Assembly: GCA_036251935.1 (NCBI GenBank)
Contig: CP133967.1
Location: 1-64,000 of the forward strand
DNA: 64,000 nt
DNA from: Orbaceae bacterium lpD04
Lineage (GTDB): Bacteria > Pseudomonadota > Gammaproteobacteria > Enterobacterales > Orbaceae
Direction: 5' to 3'
The translations under genes were made by a program, and so were the position numbers. Numbering within the stretch: position 1 is the stretch's first letter; the number at the start of each line of letters is the position of its first letter. Shown here in pieces: positions 9,193 to 18,797 of this stretch. Under the pieces are notes generated by a model. It was not told the origin of the DNA. It made no database searches and saw only the letters and a list, made by a program, of their open reading frames with translations.

Positions 9193-10386
9193 ATGTCAAA
9201 ATTAGATCCTTACTTCGGTGAATTTGGTGGCCAATATGTACCACAAATTCTCGTCCCCGTACTTGATGAACTTGAGCAGGCTTTTCTTGATGCTAAAGCT
9301 GATCCGGCGTTTGAAAAAGAGTTTCATGACCTATTAAAAAATTATGCTGGCAGGCCAACTGCATTAACGCTATGTCGCAACTTAACGGCAGGTAGTAAAA
9401 CTAAATTATACCTAAAACGTGAAGACTTAGTTCATGGCGGCGCACACAAAACCAACCAAGTATTAGGGCAAGCCCTGCTCGCTAAACGCATGGGTAAAAC
9501 TGAAATTATTGCCGAAACTGGCGCAGGTCAACATGGCGTTGCTTCAGCGCTTGCCTGTGCGTTACTAGGGTTAAAATGCCGGATCTACATGGGCGCCAAA
9601 GATGTTGAGCGTCAGGCACCAAACGTTTTTAGAATGCGCTTAATGGGCGCAACGGTTATTCCGGTTACAACCGGCAGCGCAACCTTAAAAGATGCTTGTA
9701 ATGAAGCGCTACGTGACTGGTCTGGCAGTTATGAAAAAGCGCACTATATGTTAGGCACTGCGGCGGGGCCGCATCCATTTCCAACCATTGTGCGTGAATT
9801 TCAACAAATGATCAGCGCTGAAGCAAAGCAGCAGATCTTAGCAAGAGAAAGCCGCTTGCCAGATGCCGTTATTGCTTGTGTTGGCGGCGGCTCAAATGCA
9901 ATTGGCATGTTTGCCAACTTTATTGATGACAAAGACGTGCAGTTAATTGGCGTTGAACCTGGCGGTCATGGCATTGAAACGGGCCAACATGGTGCGTCAT
10001 TAAAACATGGCAAATTAGGGATTTATTTCGGTATGAAATCGCCAATGATGCAAACCGAAGAAGGCCAAATTGAGGAATCTTACTCAATTTCAGCAGGGCT
10101 TGATTTTCCATCCGTTGGGCCACAGCATGCCTACCTTGATAGCATTGGTAGGGCGCAGTATGTTTCGATTACCGATAATGAAGCATTAGATGCCTTTAAA
10201 GCACTATCACGCCATGAAGGTATTATTCCAGCATTAGAATCGTCTCATGCCCTTGCTTATGCGTTAAAATTAATTAAACAAGATCCAGATAAAGAGCAGT
10301 TATTAATTGTTAATTTATCAGGCCGCGGCGATAAAGATATCTTTACCGTTTACGATATTTTAAAAGCAAGAGGAGAAGTCGCATGA
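9193..10386 (+). CDS. trpB: Tryptophan synthase beta chain
   Basis: 397 residues, full length. It is the PLP enzyme that condenses indole with serine to tryptophan in an alpha2-beta2 complex with TrpA. The PLP lysine lies in [15 protein letters not shown], the substrate loop in [11 protein letters not shown], the phosphate-binding loop in [10 protein letters not shown], and the C-terminus has SGRGDKD. An AGGGA Shine-Dalgarno sequence precedes the ATG. The last four bases overlap trpA (ATGA), typical for coupled alpha and beta subunits. Confidence 0.97.
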   Translation: MSKLDPYFGEFGGQYVPQILVPVLDELEQAFLDAKADPAFEKEFHDLLKNYAGRPTALTLCRNLTAGSKTKLYLKREDLVHGGAHKTNQVLGQALLAKRMGKTEIIAETGAGQHGVASALACALLGLKCRIYMGAKDVERQAPNVFRMRLMGATVIPVTTGSATLKDACNEALRDWSGSYEKAHYMLGTAAGPHPFPTIVREFQQMISAEAKQQILARESRLPDAVIACVGGGSNAIGMFANFIDDKDVQLIGVEPGGHGIETGQHGASLKHGKLGIYFGMKSPMMQTEEGQIEESYSISAGLDFPSVGPQHAYLDSIGRAQYVSITDNEALDAFKALSRHEGIIPALESSHALAYALKLIKQDPDKEQLLIVNLSGRGDKDIFTVYDILKARGEVA

Positions 10387-11207
10387 GTCAGTTAATAAAA
10401 TCTAATCGATATGAGGCGCTATTTTCACAGCTTGCTAAAGAAAACCGTGGTGCCTTTGTACCTTTTGTCGCAATCGGTGACCCAACACCAGAATTATCAC
10501 TTCAAATTATCGATACACTTATCACAGCTGGCGCTGATGCATTAGAACTCGGTATTCCATTTTCAGATCCTTTAGCCGATGGGCCAACGATTCAAGATGC
10601 AAACCTACGCGCATTTGCTGGTGGTATAAATGTGGCAAAATGCTTTGATATTCTGGCTAAAGTTCGCAAAAAGCATCCAACCACCCCAATAGGCCTACTG
10701 ATCTATGCAAATTTAGTATTTAAAGGCGGCATTGATACATTTTATGCAAGTTGTGAAAAAGCTGGCGTCGATTCAGTGTTAGTTGCAGATGTGCCAATAT
10801 CAGAATCTGCACCATTTAAAGCGGCAGCGTTAAAGCATGGCATTGCCCCTATCTTCATCTGTCCGCCTAATGCGAATGATGATGTACTAAAGGGAATTGC
10901 GGCTAATGGACAGGGCTACACCTATTTAGTTTCGCGCGCAGGCGTTACTGGCACCGAAAATAAAGCCAATAAACCACTAACCCATTTGATTTCAAAACTT
11001 ATTGAATTTAATGCACCACCTGCAATCCAAGGTTTTGGCATTTCAACGCCAGAACAAGTCAATGAAACAATTAAGGCTGGCGCTGCGGGTGCGATTTCAG
11101 GCTCTGCAACCGTTAAAATTATTGCGGATAATCAAGATAACCCAGCAATAATGCTCGATAAGCTCGCAACCTTTGTTAAAGTAATGAAAGCGGCAACGAA
11201 TAAATAA
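10383..11207 (+). CDS. trpA: Tryptophan synthase alpha chain
   Basis: 274 residues. It cleaves indole-3-glycerol phosphate and channels indole to TrpB. The catalytic Glu and Asp are in [19 protein letters not shown]; the phosphate-binding loops are in [16 protein letters not shown] and GAISGSA. Last gene of the trp operon, starting in an ATGA overlap with trpB. A copy of a dispersed 43-bp element begins 24 bp after the stop and a strong 12-bp hairpin follows. Confidence 0.97.
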   Translation: MSQLIKSNRYEALFSQLAKENRGAFVPFVAIGDPTPELSLQIIDTLITAGADALELGIPFSDPLADGPTIQDANLRAFAGGINVAKCFDILAKVRKKHPTTPIGLLIYANLVFKGGIDTFYASCEKAGVDSVLVADVPISESAPFKAAALKHGIAPIFICPPNANDDVLKGIAANGQGYTYLVSRAGVTGTENKANKPLTHLISKLIEFNAPPAIQGFGISTPEQVNETIKAGAAGAISGSATVKIIADNQDNPAIMLDKLATFVKVMKAATNK

Positions 11208-11230
11208 TCGATTGCTGAATTTAAATCAAA

Positions 11231-11273
11231 TTTCGTTATTTTTTTGTTGTAAGGTATTAATATAGCATAAAGA
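11231..11273 (+). repeat. Intergenic 43-bp repeat element, copy 1
   Basis: One of three ungapped copies (others at 32909-32951 and 55840-55882). Thirty of 43 positions are invariant: TTCGTTAT at 2-9, TTTTTGTTGTAA at 11-22, A at 29, TATA at 31-34 and ATAAA at 37-41. This copy sits between the trpA stop and the trp terminator and overlaps the first bases of that hairpin. Function unknown. Confidence 0.6.
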
Positions 11274-11297
11274 TTTAGTCATTGACTAAATCTTTTC
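11269..11297 (+). terminator. trp operon terminator
   Basis: A perfect 12-bp stem, AAAGATTTAGTC (11269-11280) and GACTAAATCTTT (11284-11295), with a 3-base loop and a T-rich 3' side. It lies 61 bp after the trpA stop. Confidence 0.75.
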
Positions 11298-11549
11298 TAT
11301 GACAAAATAAACCGTTTGATGGTTAAAAATGACTAAACTCGCTAAGATTAATTGTTTTTTACTTTATCAAAATAAGCAAATATAGCCGCTATTTTTCAAA
11401 ATATCGCTGATCGGGTGTTAACCCAGATCGCCTTAAAACCTTTGAACCTTTATTAAACTATCTTAACGCATTATTAGTATTATTTTATTAGAATGATTTA
11501 AGATTATCCTCTAAAATAAATCTTGTTTTTAATTAATAAGGTAGATGAT
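11298..11549. other. Intergenic region trp operon - ypfJ
   Basis: About 250 bp of AT-rich DNA without a convincing open frame. It should contain the ypfJ promoter, which I cannot pin down. The only structured part is an imperfect hairpin at 11406-11431: GC, T bulge, GATC, GGGT, loop GTTA, ACCC, A bulge, GATC, GC. Confidence 0.4.
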
Positions 11550-12401
11550 ATGCGTTGGCAAAATAAACGTGAAAGTGACAATATTGAAGATCGCCAAAAT
11601 AAATCATCGGGTATGCGCGGTGGTGTGCCAATAAAAGGCAAAACTGGCTTTATATTACTCATTATAGTTTTAGTGTCAGGTTATTATGGTGTCGATTTGA
11701 CGGGATTATTAGATAGGTCAGCAATGAATGAGCAACCGCAAAAAACGGCGCCTATTGAATCTGATGCGCAGCAACAAGCAATCAAATTTACGTCGGTAAT
11801 ACTCGCGTCTACTGAAGACTATTGGTCGCAAGAATTTCAAAAACTAGGTAAAAAGTATGTGCAACCAAAGCTTGTCCTTTATACGGGTTCAACCAGAACA
11901 GGATGTGGGATTGGTCAATCGGTAATGGGACCATTTTACTGTAGCGCAGATCAAACGGTTTACCTTGATTTATCCTTCTATCAAGATTTAAAACAAAAGA
12001 TGGGTGGTGGTGGTGATTTTGCTCAGGGCTATGTCATTGCTCACGAGATCGGGCATCATGTACAAAATTTATTAGGGACATTTTCCTATTTTGATAGATT
12101 GAAACAAGGTCAACCACAAAAAGTCGTTAATCAATTATCAGTAAAACTTGAGTTACAAGCAGATTGTTATGCTGGTTTATGGGGCAATGCGATGGATCGT
12201 GAAAATATTTTAGACGTTGGTGATCTTGAAAGCGCGCTAAATACCGCCGAAGCAATCGGTGATGACCGATTACAAAAACAGGGGCAAGGTTATGTGATGC
12301 CTGACAGCTTTACCCATGGTACATCAGCGCAGCGCTATCAGTGGTTTATGCAAGGTTTTGATAATGGAAACCTGAGCAAATGTGATACCTTTTCACGCTA
12401 G
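11550..12401 (+). CDS. ypfJ: YpfJ-family neutral zinc metallopeptidase, membrane-anchored
   Basis: 283 residues. The start at ATG 11550 gives [17 protein letters not shown], matching the E. coli YpfJ N-terminus, and has AAGG eight bases upstream; a frame extension to TTG 11523 is not supported. One transmembrane segment at about residues 33-49 ([15 protein letters not shown]) leaves the bulk outside the cytoplasm. The zinc motif HEIGH is at 165-169 (AHEIGHHVQ), with a third ligand expected in [12 protein letters not shown]. Conserved [24 protein letters not shown] and DSFTHGTS blocks are present. The physiological substrate is not established for the family. Confidence 0.9.
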   Translation: MRWQNKRESDNIEDRQNKSSGMRGGVPIKGKTGFILLIIVLVSGYYGVDLTGLLDRSAMNEQPQKTAPIESDAQQQAIKFTSVILASTEDYWSQEFQKLGKKYVQPKLVLYTGSTRTGCGIGQSVMGPFYCSADQTVYLDLSFYQDLKQKMGGGGDFAQGYVIAHEIGHHVQNLLGTFSYFDRLKQGQPQKVVNQLSVKLELQADCYAGLWGNAMDRENILDVGDLESALNTAEAIGDDRLQKQGQGYVMPDSFTHGTSAQRYQWFMQGFDNGNLSKCDTFSR

Positions 12402-12450
12402 TTAATGATGGTATTGTAGCCTTTAAGGTTAATGATAAAAAGGAAGTTGT

Positions 12451-12906
12451 ATGAGTAAAATTGTTTTTTCCGCGCTGGTTACCGCATTATTAGCAGCCGC
12501 CTTAGTTTGGTTAAGCACTTACCTTAAATTACCATTTTGGTATTGCTTGCTAAGCAGTGCACTCTTTTTTGCTGCACCACAATCAAATTTAATCGGACTC
12601 GTTATTACCCTATTTACAGCCTTGCTCGGTATTTTATTTGGGGCAATTTATCTACAAATTAGCCCCTACATTCCGAATTTTGCTTATCAAATGGAAGTTA
12701 TCGTTGCCGTAGTCGTATTTTTGCTATTTATCATTACCCAAACCAACTATTTAAAATACTTTGCTTGCTCATTGATCACTTTATCATTGTTAGTTTTGCA
12801 AAATGGTAATTGGGTAGTGATTTGTCAAACCGTGGTTGTTGGGATCGTATTTGGTTTTATTGCCAAAATGATCAGTTTATTGATTACGGGTAAAAGCCTT
12901 AATTAG
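12451..12906 (+). CDS. Small multi-pass inner-membrane protein, possibly DUF1097-like
   Basis: 151 residues, almost entirely hydrophobic, with four to five predicted membrane segments (around 5-22, 27-41, 45-63, 80-97, 100-115 and 120-145). No charged catalytic motif is visible. The length and the pattern of a short N-terminal helix followed by LPFWYCLLSSALFFAAP recall the DUF1097 (YahC-like) membrane proteins, but I would not insist on this. An AAGGAAG Shine-Dalgarno precedes the ATG. It stands alone between ypfJ and priA; no function can be read from context. Confidence 0.7.
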   Translation: MSKIVFSALVTALLAAALVWLSTYLKLPFWYCLLSSALFFAAPQSNLIGLVITLFTALLGILFGAIYLQISPYIPNFAYQMEVIVAVVVFLLFIITQTNYLKYFACSLITLSLLVLQNGNWVVICQTVVVGIVFGFIAKMISLLITGKSLN

Positions 12907-12958
12907 GTAAAACATGATACTATATCGCTAATATTTATCATCACAACTATCATTAATT

Positions 12959-15148
12959 ATGCTCATTGCAAAAATTGTACTGCCGATTCGGCTACATCAA
13001 ACGTTTGACTATATTGTGCCAGAGCAACTAGCGAATGTCGTTATGATTGGGCAGCGTGTAAAAATTCCATTTGGTAATCGTCATGCAGTTGGCATTATTA
13101 CCGCTATTAGTAACCATAGCCAGTACGATATTAGTAAACTAAAAACTATTAGTGAACTCATTGATCAGCAATCCTTATTCACAAATAAGTTATGGAAATT
13201 TTTACTATGGGCTGCTGGTTATTATCACTATCCGCTAGGTGAAGTGCTATTTCATGCATTGCCAATTTTATTGAGGCAAGGTAAAGCTGCAACTCAATTA
13301 GAAACATTAATCTGGCAACTTACGACTGCAGGTAAAATGGTTGATAGTAAAAGCCTTGCTCGTTCAGTTAAACAGCAAGCGTTATTAAGCCTAATGCAAG
13401 CTGGTAGTGAAATTGAGCCAAGCCACTTTTCGCCAGCAGTATACAAAGGGCTAAACGATAAAGGACTTATCGAAAAAATAGCAGTCATGTCTAAAATCGA
13501 TAGCTGGCAACATAATATTTCATTTAATCCGAGCCCTTTTGAACTTAATTCTCAGCAAATTAGCGCAATTGATAGCATCAATCAACAATGTGATAAATTT
13601 AGCGTATTTTTACTTGAAGGCGTTACGGGTTCGGGTAAAACGGAAGTCTATCTACAATCGATTGAAGCCGTTATTTTACAAGGTAAACAAGTTCTTGTAT
13701 TAGTGCCTGAAATTGGTTTAACGCCGCAAACAATTAAACGATTTCAAGAACGATTTAATGTGCCAGTTGTTATGTTACATTCAGCGATGAGTGAAAAAGC
13801 ACGCCTATCAGCGTGGCTACAGTGCAAAGAAGGTGATATTGCTATCGTAATCGGTACGAGGTCGGCACTATTTTCACCGTTTAAACAACTCGGCATGATT
13901 ATTATCGATGAAGAGCACGATCCCTCTTATAAACAGCAAGAAGGCTGGCGTTATCATGCCCGTGATTTAGCAATTGTTCGCGCTAAAATGGAAAATATTC
14001 CGATTGTTTTAGGTTCAGCAACCCCATCACTTGAAACACTCAATAATGCAAAAGCAGATCGCTATCAGTATTTACGTTTAACCGAGCGTGCCGGTAATGC
14101 CAGCCTTGCTAAACAAACGGTATTGGATATTAAAGGATTGGTATTAGCAGCAGGATTATCGCAGCCGTTGATTGCTCAAATTAAAAAGCACTTAGCGGAT
14201 AATAATCAGGTGATTTTATTTTTAAATCGCCGCGGATTTTCGCCATTATTAATTTGCCATGATTGTGGCTGGATCGCCGAATGCCCACGCTGTGATAAGC
14301 CCTATACCTATCATCAAAAACAGCATAAGTTAATTTGTCACCATTGTGACAGTCATCGCGCGATCCCCAGTCAATGCCCAAAATGTGGTTCAACGCATTT
14401 AGTGCCAATTGGGTTTGGTACTGAGCAGTTAGAGCTACAATTAAATCAGTTATTCCCTGATATTCCCGTTAGTCGTATTGATCGCGATTCTACCGCAAAA
14501 AAAGGCGCTTTAGATCATTATCTAAAAGAGATTAATCAGGGCGGTAAACATATTTTAGTCGGTACTCAAATTTTAGCCAAAGGCCATCATTTTCCGGATG
14601 TGACATTAGTTGGTATTATTGATGTTGATGGCGCACTATTTTCGAGTGATTTTAGGGCAACTGAACGCTTTGCCCAGCTCTATACTCAAGTTTCAGGGCG
14701 AGCGGGCCGAGAAAATAAAGCGGGTGAAGTTATTTTACAAACCTATCATCCCGATCACCCATTACTTAATATTCTTTTACAGCAAGGGTATCAAGCCTTT
14801 GCTGAGCAAACTTTATTAGAGCGGAAAATCACCAGTCTTCCCCCTTTTAGTTTTCAAGCACTGATCCATGCAGCTGATCGTAATAATCAATATGCACCAC
14901 AATTTCTACAAAAAATTACTGATTGGCTTAGAAATCAATTTAACGATAATGCCCTTTGGTTACTCGGCCCTGCGCCAGCAAATCAACCGAAAAGAGCGGG
15001 ATACAATCGTTGGCAACTCTTATTACAACATACCGAGCGCAATAAATTACAACAAGTATTAAGTCAGTTAGTTAGAGAGATCGAAGGCTGGCCAGAAATT
15101 AAAAATCTACGCTGGAGCATTGATGTTGATCCAATTGAAGGTTGGTAG
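12959..15148 (+). CDS. priA: Primosomal replication restart helicase PriA
   Basis: 729 residues (E. coli 732). A superfamily 2 DNA helicase that recognises stalled forks and loads the replisome away from oriC. The N-terminal DNA-binding region has FDYIVPEQL and YYHYPLGEVLFHALPILLRQG. The motor has Walker A GVTGSGKTEVYL, DEEH (IIIDEEHDPSYKQQEGWRY), GSATPSLET and QVSGRAGR. Eight cysteines in pairs (CHDCGWIAECPRCD, CHHCDS, CPKCG) bind two zinc ions between the helicase motifs. It ends in VDPIEGW. No strong Shine-Dalgarno precedes the ATG. It is convergent with fbaA. Confidence 0.97.
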   Translation: MLIAKIVLPIRLHQTFDYIVPEQLANVVMIGQRVKIPFGNRHAVGIITAISNHSQYDISKLKTISELIDQQSLFTNKLWKFLLWAAGYYHYPLGEVLFHALPILLRQGKAATQLETLIWQLTTAGKMVDSKSLARSVKQQALLSLMQAGSEIEPSHFSPAVYKGLNDKGLIEKIAVMSKIDSWQHNISFNPSPFELNSQQISAIDSINQQCDKFSVFLLEGVTGSGKTEVYLQSIEAVILQGKQVLVLVPEIGLTPQTIKRFQERFNVPVVMLHSAMSEKARLSAWLQCKEGDIAIVIGTRSALFSPFKQLGMIIIDEEHDPSYKQQEGWRYHARDLAIVRAKMENIPIVLGSATPSLETLNNAKADRYQYLRLTERAGNASLAKQTVLDIKGLVLAAGLSQPLIAQIKKHLADNNQVILFLNRRGFSPLLICHDCGWIAECPRCDKPYTYHQKQHKLICHHCDSHRAIPSQCPKCGSTHLVPIGFGTEQLELQLNQLFPDIPVSRIDRDSTAKKGALDHYLKEINQGGKHILVGTQILAKGHHFPDVTLVGIIDVDGALFSSDFRATERFAQLYTQVSGRAGRENKAGEVILQTYHPDHPLLNILLQQGYQAFAEQTLLERKITSLPPFSFQALIHAADRNNQYAPQFLQKITDWLRNQFNDNALWLLGPAPANQPKRAGYNRWQLLLQHTERNKLQQVLSQLVREIEGWPEIKNLRWSIDVDPIEGW

Positions 15149-15180
15149 CGCTTTTTAAGCACGATCAAAAATAATCAATA

Positions 15181-15215
15181 AAAAAACCGCAACATTATTA
15201 ATGTTACGGTTTTAA
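15181..15215. terminator. Bidirectional terminator between priA and fbaA
   Basis: The stem AAAACCGCAACATTA pairs with TAATGTTACGGTTTT with one mismatch, flanked by A-runs on one side and T-runs on the other, so it can serve both convergent genes. Confidence 0.8.
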
Positions 15216-15234
15216 TTTATAACGCATTTAAAAA

Positions 15235-16314
15235 CTATAATACGTCGATCGCATTAAGTTCTTTAAATGCTAATTCTAAACGCGCAATCATTGACTCTTC
15301 ACCTTTACGTAACCAAACGCGTGGATCGTAGTATTTTTTATTTGGTGAATCAGTGCCTTCAGGATTACCTAATTGACCTTGTAGGTAAGCTTCGTTAGCT
15401 TTATAGTAATTTAATACGCCTTCCCAGTTAGCCCACTGAGTATCAGTATCAATATTCATTTTAACAACGCCATAGCTGACTGCTTCAGCAATCTCTTCAG
15501 CCGTTGAGCCTGAACCACCATGGAATACAAAGTTTAATGATTTTTCAGGTAAACCAAATTTTTCTGACACATATTTTTGTGAGTTATCTAAAATTTTCGG
15601 TGTTAATTTAACATTACCTGGTTTATAAACGCCATGAACGTTACCAAATGAAGCCGCAATAGTGAAACGTGGGCTGATAGCATTTAGTCTTTCATAAGCA
15701 TAAGCGATATCTTCTGGTTGCGTATAAAGTGCAGAGCTATCCATATGGCTATTATCAACACCATCTTCTTCACCACCAGTACAGCCAAGTTCAAGTTCTA
15801 AAGTCATACCTAAAGACTTCATACGAGCTAAATATTGGCAGCATAAGTCGATATTATCTTTTAGGCTTTCTTCTGATAAATCGATCATATGAGATGAGAA
15901 TAATGGTTTACCAGTACGTGCAAAGTGCGCTTCACCCGCGTCTAATAGGCCATCAACCCATGGTAGTAATTTTTTAGCACAGTGATCAGTATGAACAATA
16001 ACTGGAACACCGTATTTTTCAGCAACTAAATGCACATGTTTTGCGCCCGATACTGCACCAAGAACAGCAGCACCTTGACCTTCTAATTTTAGACCTTTAC
16101 CGGCAATGAATTGTGCTCCACCATTTGAGAATTGCACAACAACGGGTGCGCGAACTTTAGCAGCAGTTTCAATTACAGCGTTGATTGTATCAGTATTTAC
16201 ACAGTTAACAGCAGGTAGTGCAAATTTATTGTCACGTGCAATTTGAAATACTTTTTGAACGTCATCGCCAGTTACAACACCCGGTTTGATTACATCTGAA
16301 ATCTTAGTAGCCAT
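15235..16314 (-). CDS. fbaA: Class II fructose-bisphosphate aldolase
   Basis: 359 residues, same length as E. coli FbaA. It splits fructose 1,6-bisphosphate into two trioses using zinc. HTDHCAKKLLPWVDGLL carries the catalytic Asp and the first zinc His; ELGCTGGEEDGVDNSH, SFGNVHGVY and FHGGSGST supply the remaining metal and phosphate contacts, and KMNIDTDTQWA closes the site. AGGT lies upstream of the ATG. It follows pgk on the same strand after 77 bp that contain a hairpin, the order seen in E. coli pgk-fbaA. Confidence 0.97.
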   Translation of the reverse strand: MATKISDVIKPGVVTGDDVQKVFQIARDNKFALPAVNCVNTDTINAVIETAAKVRAPVVVQFSNGGAQFIAGKGLKLEGQGAAVLGAVSGAKHVHLVAEKYGVPVIVHTDHCAKKLLPWVDGLLDAGEAHFARTGKPLFSSHMIDLSEESLKDNIDLCCQYLARMKSLGMTLELELGCTGGEEDGVDNSHMDSSALYTQPEDIAYAYERLNAISPRFTIAASFGNVHGVYKPGNVKLTPKILDNSQKYVSEKFGLPEKSLNFVFHGGSGSTAEEIAEAVSYGVVKMNIDTDTQWANWEGVLNYYKANEAYLQGQLGNPEGTDSPNKKYYDPRVWLRKGEESMIARLELAFKELNAIDVL

Positions 16315-16349
16315 TATTTTTTACCTATCGATTTTTTTTTATAAAATAC

Positions 16350-16382
16350 AAAAAGAAAAGGATGAAGTACCCTTCATCCTTA
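16350..16382 (-). terminator. Hairpin terminator between pgk and fbaA
   Basis: A perfect 10-bp stem, AAGGATGAAG (16358-16367) and CTTCATCCTT (16372-16381), with a 4-base loop. On the minus strand it is followed by TTCTTTTTG. It may lower read-through into fbaA or act as a processing site. Confidence 0.65.
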
Positions 16383-16391
16383 ATTACAACA

Positions 16392-17552
16392 TTATTTGCC
16401 TCTAGCTTCTAGCATAGCGACAGCTGGAAGTGTTTTTCCTTCAACAAACTCAAGGAATGCACCGCCACCCGTTGAGATATATGAAATTTTATCTTCAATA
16501 CCAAATAGATCAATTGCAGCAAGCGTATCACCGCCACCCGCGATTGAAAATCCAGCGCTATCGGCAATTGCTTTAGCAACGATTTCGGTACCACGGCGGA
16601 AATTAGGGAACTCAAATACTCCAACAGGGCCATTCCAAAGAATCGTTTTAGCGTTTTTAATAATTTTTGCTAATTCTTCCGCAGACGCATCACCAATATC
16701 AAGAATTTGTTCGTTTTCTTTAACATCTTTAACTGATTTTAATGTTGCACTTGCACTTTCACTAAATTCAGTTGCAACGCGCACATCAGTTGGGACAGGT
16801 ATTTGACATTGTGCCATTAATTTTTTTGCTTCTGGAACTAAATCAGCTTCATAAAGTGATTTACCCACATTGTAGCCTTCAGCTGCAATAAAGGTATTAG
16901 CAATGCCGCCACCAACAATAATTTGATCCGCAATTTTTGATAATGAATCAAGTACGGTCAATTTAGTTGAAACTTTAGAACCCGCAACAATTGCAATCAT
17001 AGGACGAGCCGGTTTATCTAACGCTTTACCTAACGCATCAAGCTCAGCGGCGAGTAGTGGGCCTGCGCAAGCGATAGGTGCAAATTTACCTGCGCCATGA
17101 GTTGATGCTTGAGCACGGTGAGCAGTACCAAATGCATCCATTACATAGATATCACATAATGCAGCATATTTTTTTGATAATGCTTCATCATCTTTACCTT
17201 CGCCTTTATTGAAACGAACATTTTCAAGGACAACTAATTCACCCTCTTTTACATCTACACCATCAAGATAATCTTTAACAAGGCGCACAGGGAAACTAAC
17301 GTGCGCTTTTAAATAATCAACTACAGGTTGTAGAGAATATTCAGGGTTATATTCACCTTCCGTTGGACGACCAATATGCGAGGTAACCATTACTTTTGCG
17401 CCTTGTTTAATAGCAAGTTCGATTGTTGGTAATGATGCACGAATACGCGCGTCTGATGTGACTTTGCCATCTTTAACTGGAACATTAAGATCCGAACGAA
17501 TAAAAATACGTTTACCTTTAAGCTCAAGATCCGTCATTTTAATAATAGCCAT
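16392..17552 (-). CDS. pgk: Phosphoglycerate kinase
   Basis: 386 residues (E. coli 387). It transfers phosphate from 1,3-bisphosphoglycerate to ADP. The N-terminal [21 protein letters not shown] and [12 protein letters not shown]-like segment bind the triose. The C-terminal nucleotide domain has [19 protein letters not shown] and [13 protein letters not shown], ending with [24 protein letters not shown] precedes the ATG. Large antisense open frames within it are codon-usage shadows. Confidence 0.97.
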   Translation of the reverse strand: MAIIKMTDLELKGKRIFIRSDLNVPVKDGKVTSDARIRASLPTIELAIKQGAKVMVTSHIGRPTEGEYNPEYSLQPVVDYLKAHVSFPVRLVKDYLDGVDVKEGELVVLENVRFNKGEGKDDEALSKKYAALCDIYVMDAFGTAHRAQASTHGAGKFAPIACAGPLLAAELDALGKALDKPARPMIAIVAGSKVSTKLTVLDSLSKIADQIIVGGGIANTFIAAEGYNVGKSLYEADLVPEAKKLMAQCQIPVPTDVRVATEFSESASATLKSVKDVKENEQILDIGDASAEELAKIIKNAKTILWNGPVGVFEFPNFRRGTEIVAKAIADSAGFSIAGGGDTLAAIDLFGIEDKISYISTGGGAFLEFVEGKTLPAVAMLEARGK

Positions 17553-17657
17553 GAAATTTCCTCTTTCTAAAATAGATAATTCACAAAATTAGGGGTATTT
17601 TAGCACAAAAATTTTAAGGCAGATCAATTTAAAAAATGATTTATCGAAAATTTCTTA

Positions 17658-17686
17658 TTGACAAAATAACTCAAATAAGGCATATT
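17658..17686 (+). promoter_or_regulatory. Possible rpsT promoter
   Basis: TTGACA (17658-17663) and CATATT (17681-17686) with a 17-bp spacer, 54 bp before the rpsT start. The -35 is consensus and the -10 weak. Confidence 0.4.
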
Positions 17687-17740
17687 TCGTCGCCTTAATG
17701 ATAATTATATTTATTAGTTCATCTAATTTGGGAGTTGACC

Positions 17741-18004
17741 TTGGCTAACATCAAATCAGCTAAGAAGCGTGCAGTTCAGTCTGAAAAACGCCGTAAACAC
17801 AATGCTAGTCGTCGTTCGATGATGCGTACTTATATCAAAAAAGTATATGCAGCTATCGCAGCTGGTGATAAAGAATCAGCGCAAGTAGCGTATAAAGATA
17901 TGCAGGAAATCGTTGATCGTCAAGCGGCTCGTGGTTTAATCCACAAAAACAAAGCAGCGCGCCATAAAGCGAATTTAGTTAAGCAAATTAACGCAATTGC
18001 ATAA
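17741..18004 (+). CDS. rpsT: 30S ribosomal protein S20 (UUG start)
   Basis: 87 residues, exactly the E. coli length when read from TTG 17741 ([20 protein letters not shown]). An upstream TTG at 17735 would add two residues, but GGGAG at 17730-17734 is better spaced for 17741. The E. coli gene also uses UUG, where the poor start contributes to autogenous translational control by S20. The protein is basic, binds 16S rRNA early in 30S assembly, and has the conserved [20 protein letters not shown] and [15 protein letters not shown] blocks. It is transcribed divergently from pgk. Confidence 0.95.
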   Translation: MANIKSAKKRAVQSEKRRKHNASRRSMMRTYIKKVYAAIAAGDKESAQVAYKDMQEIVDRQAARGLIHKNKAARHKANLVKQINAIA

Positions 18005-18056
18005 TGCTTAATAAAAAATAATAACATTAATTTCGGTTTTTGTTATTAAATTTAAT

Positions 18057-18083
18057 AAAAAGTGGTGAAAGCCACTTTTTTTA
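18057..18083 (+). terminator. rpsT terminator
   Basis: AGTGG (18061-18065) pairs with CCACT (18072-18076) over a 6-base loop, extended by A-runs 5' and a 7-base T-run 3'. Located 57 bp after the stop. Confidence 0.75.
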
Positions 18084-18132
18084 TTTGTATACTATTCACA
18101 ATTAATTAAAACCGAATTGAAGAGAGTATAGT

Positions 18133-18774
18133 GTGGCGCAACGTGATTATGTCAAAAAAAAGGCAAAAGTAAAAAATACTTCACGTGTTATTCCAAATTT
18201 AATGATGGCAATTGCCGTATTATTAGTCATTTTATTTGCTGCTATTTTATATTTCGTTTCAACCAATAAACCCAATAAACCTGCTGCAACCCCGCAAATT
18301 GTAACCCAAAAACCACAAGCAACTTTACCTGATAAGCCCGAAGAGCGCTGGACCTATTTAAAAGAATTAGAAAATCCAAATAGCCATAATCAAACGATTA
18401 TCCCTCCGGTATCAAAATCAGTACAAGAAAAAGAGCGTCAACAAATTTTAAATAGCTTTATTAACGATAAACAAACAAGTTCAACCGCTAGCAATCAAGC
18501 TCAAACCAACACTGCGCCACCAGCAGTAGTAACGCAGCCAAATACCGCAGCGCAAGCCGGGAATTGGCTACTGCAATGTGGTGCATTTAAAGATAAAGCC
18601 AATGCAGAATCGCTACAAGCCAAATTAGCAATGATTGGTATGGCAAGTTTTGTACAAAGCGATAAATTTCACCGGGTACTTGTTGGGCCTTATAAGTTAA
18701 AAACAGATGCAGAAAAAGCGATAATAACATTAAAAAATAATGGTATAAATAGCTGTATCACAACCTTAAAATAG
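18133..18774 (+). CDS. ftsN: Cell division protein FtsN (short form)
   Basis: 213 residues against about 319 in E. coli. GTG start, with GAGAG upstream. A cytoplasmic MAQRDYVKKK head is followed by one membrane segment (about residues 22-42). The conserved PEERWTYLKELE motif at 69-80 corresponds to the essential FtsN segment that activates FtsW/FtsI septal synthesis. A low-complexity Gln/Asn/Thr/Ala linker (about 95-143) leads to the SPOR domain (about 144-213, NWLLQCGAFKDKANAES) that binds denuded septal glycan. Nearly all the lost length is in the linker. Confidence 0.88.
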   Translation: MAQRDYVKKKAKVKNTSRVIPNLMMAIAVLLVILFAAILYFVSTNKPNKPAATPQIVTQKPQATLPDKPEERWTYLKELENPNSHNQTIIPPVSKSVQEKERQQILNSFINDKQTSSTASNQAQTNTAPPAVVTQPNTAAQAGNWLLQCGAFKDKANAESLQAKLAMIGMASFVQSDKFHRVLVGPYKLKTDAEKAIITLKNNGINSCITTLK

Positions 18775-18797
18775 TGCTTTACTGATAGGTAAAATTA

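Noticed and set aside
16396-16806. 136-codon open frame antisense to pgk
   Set aside because: It mirrors the pgk codons, has no ribosome site and no recognisable product; pgk on the other strand is certain.
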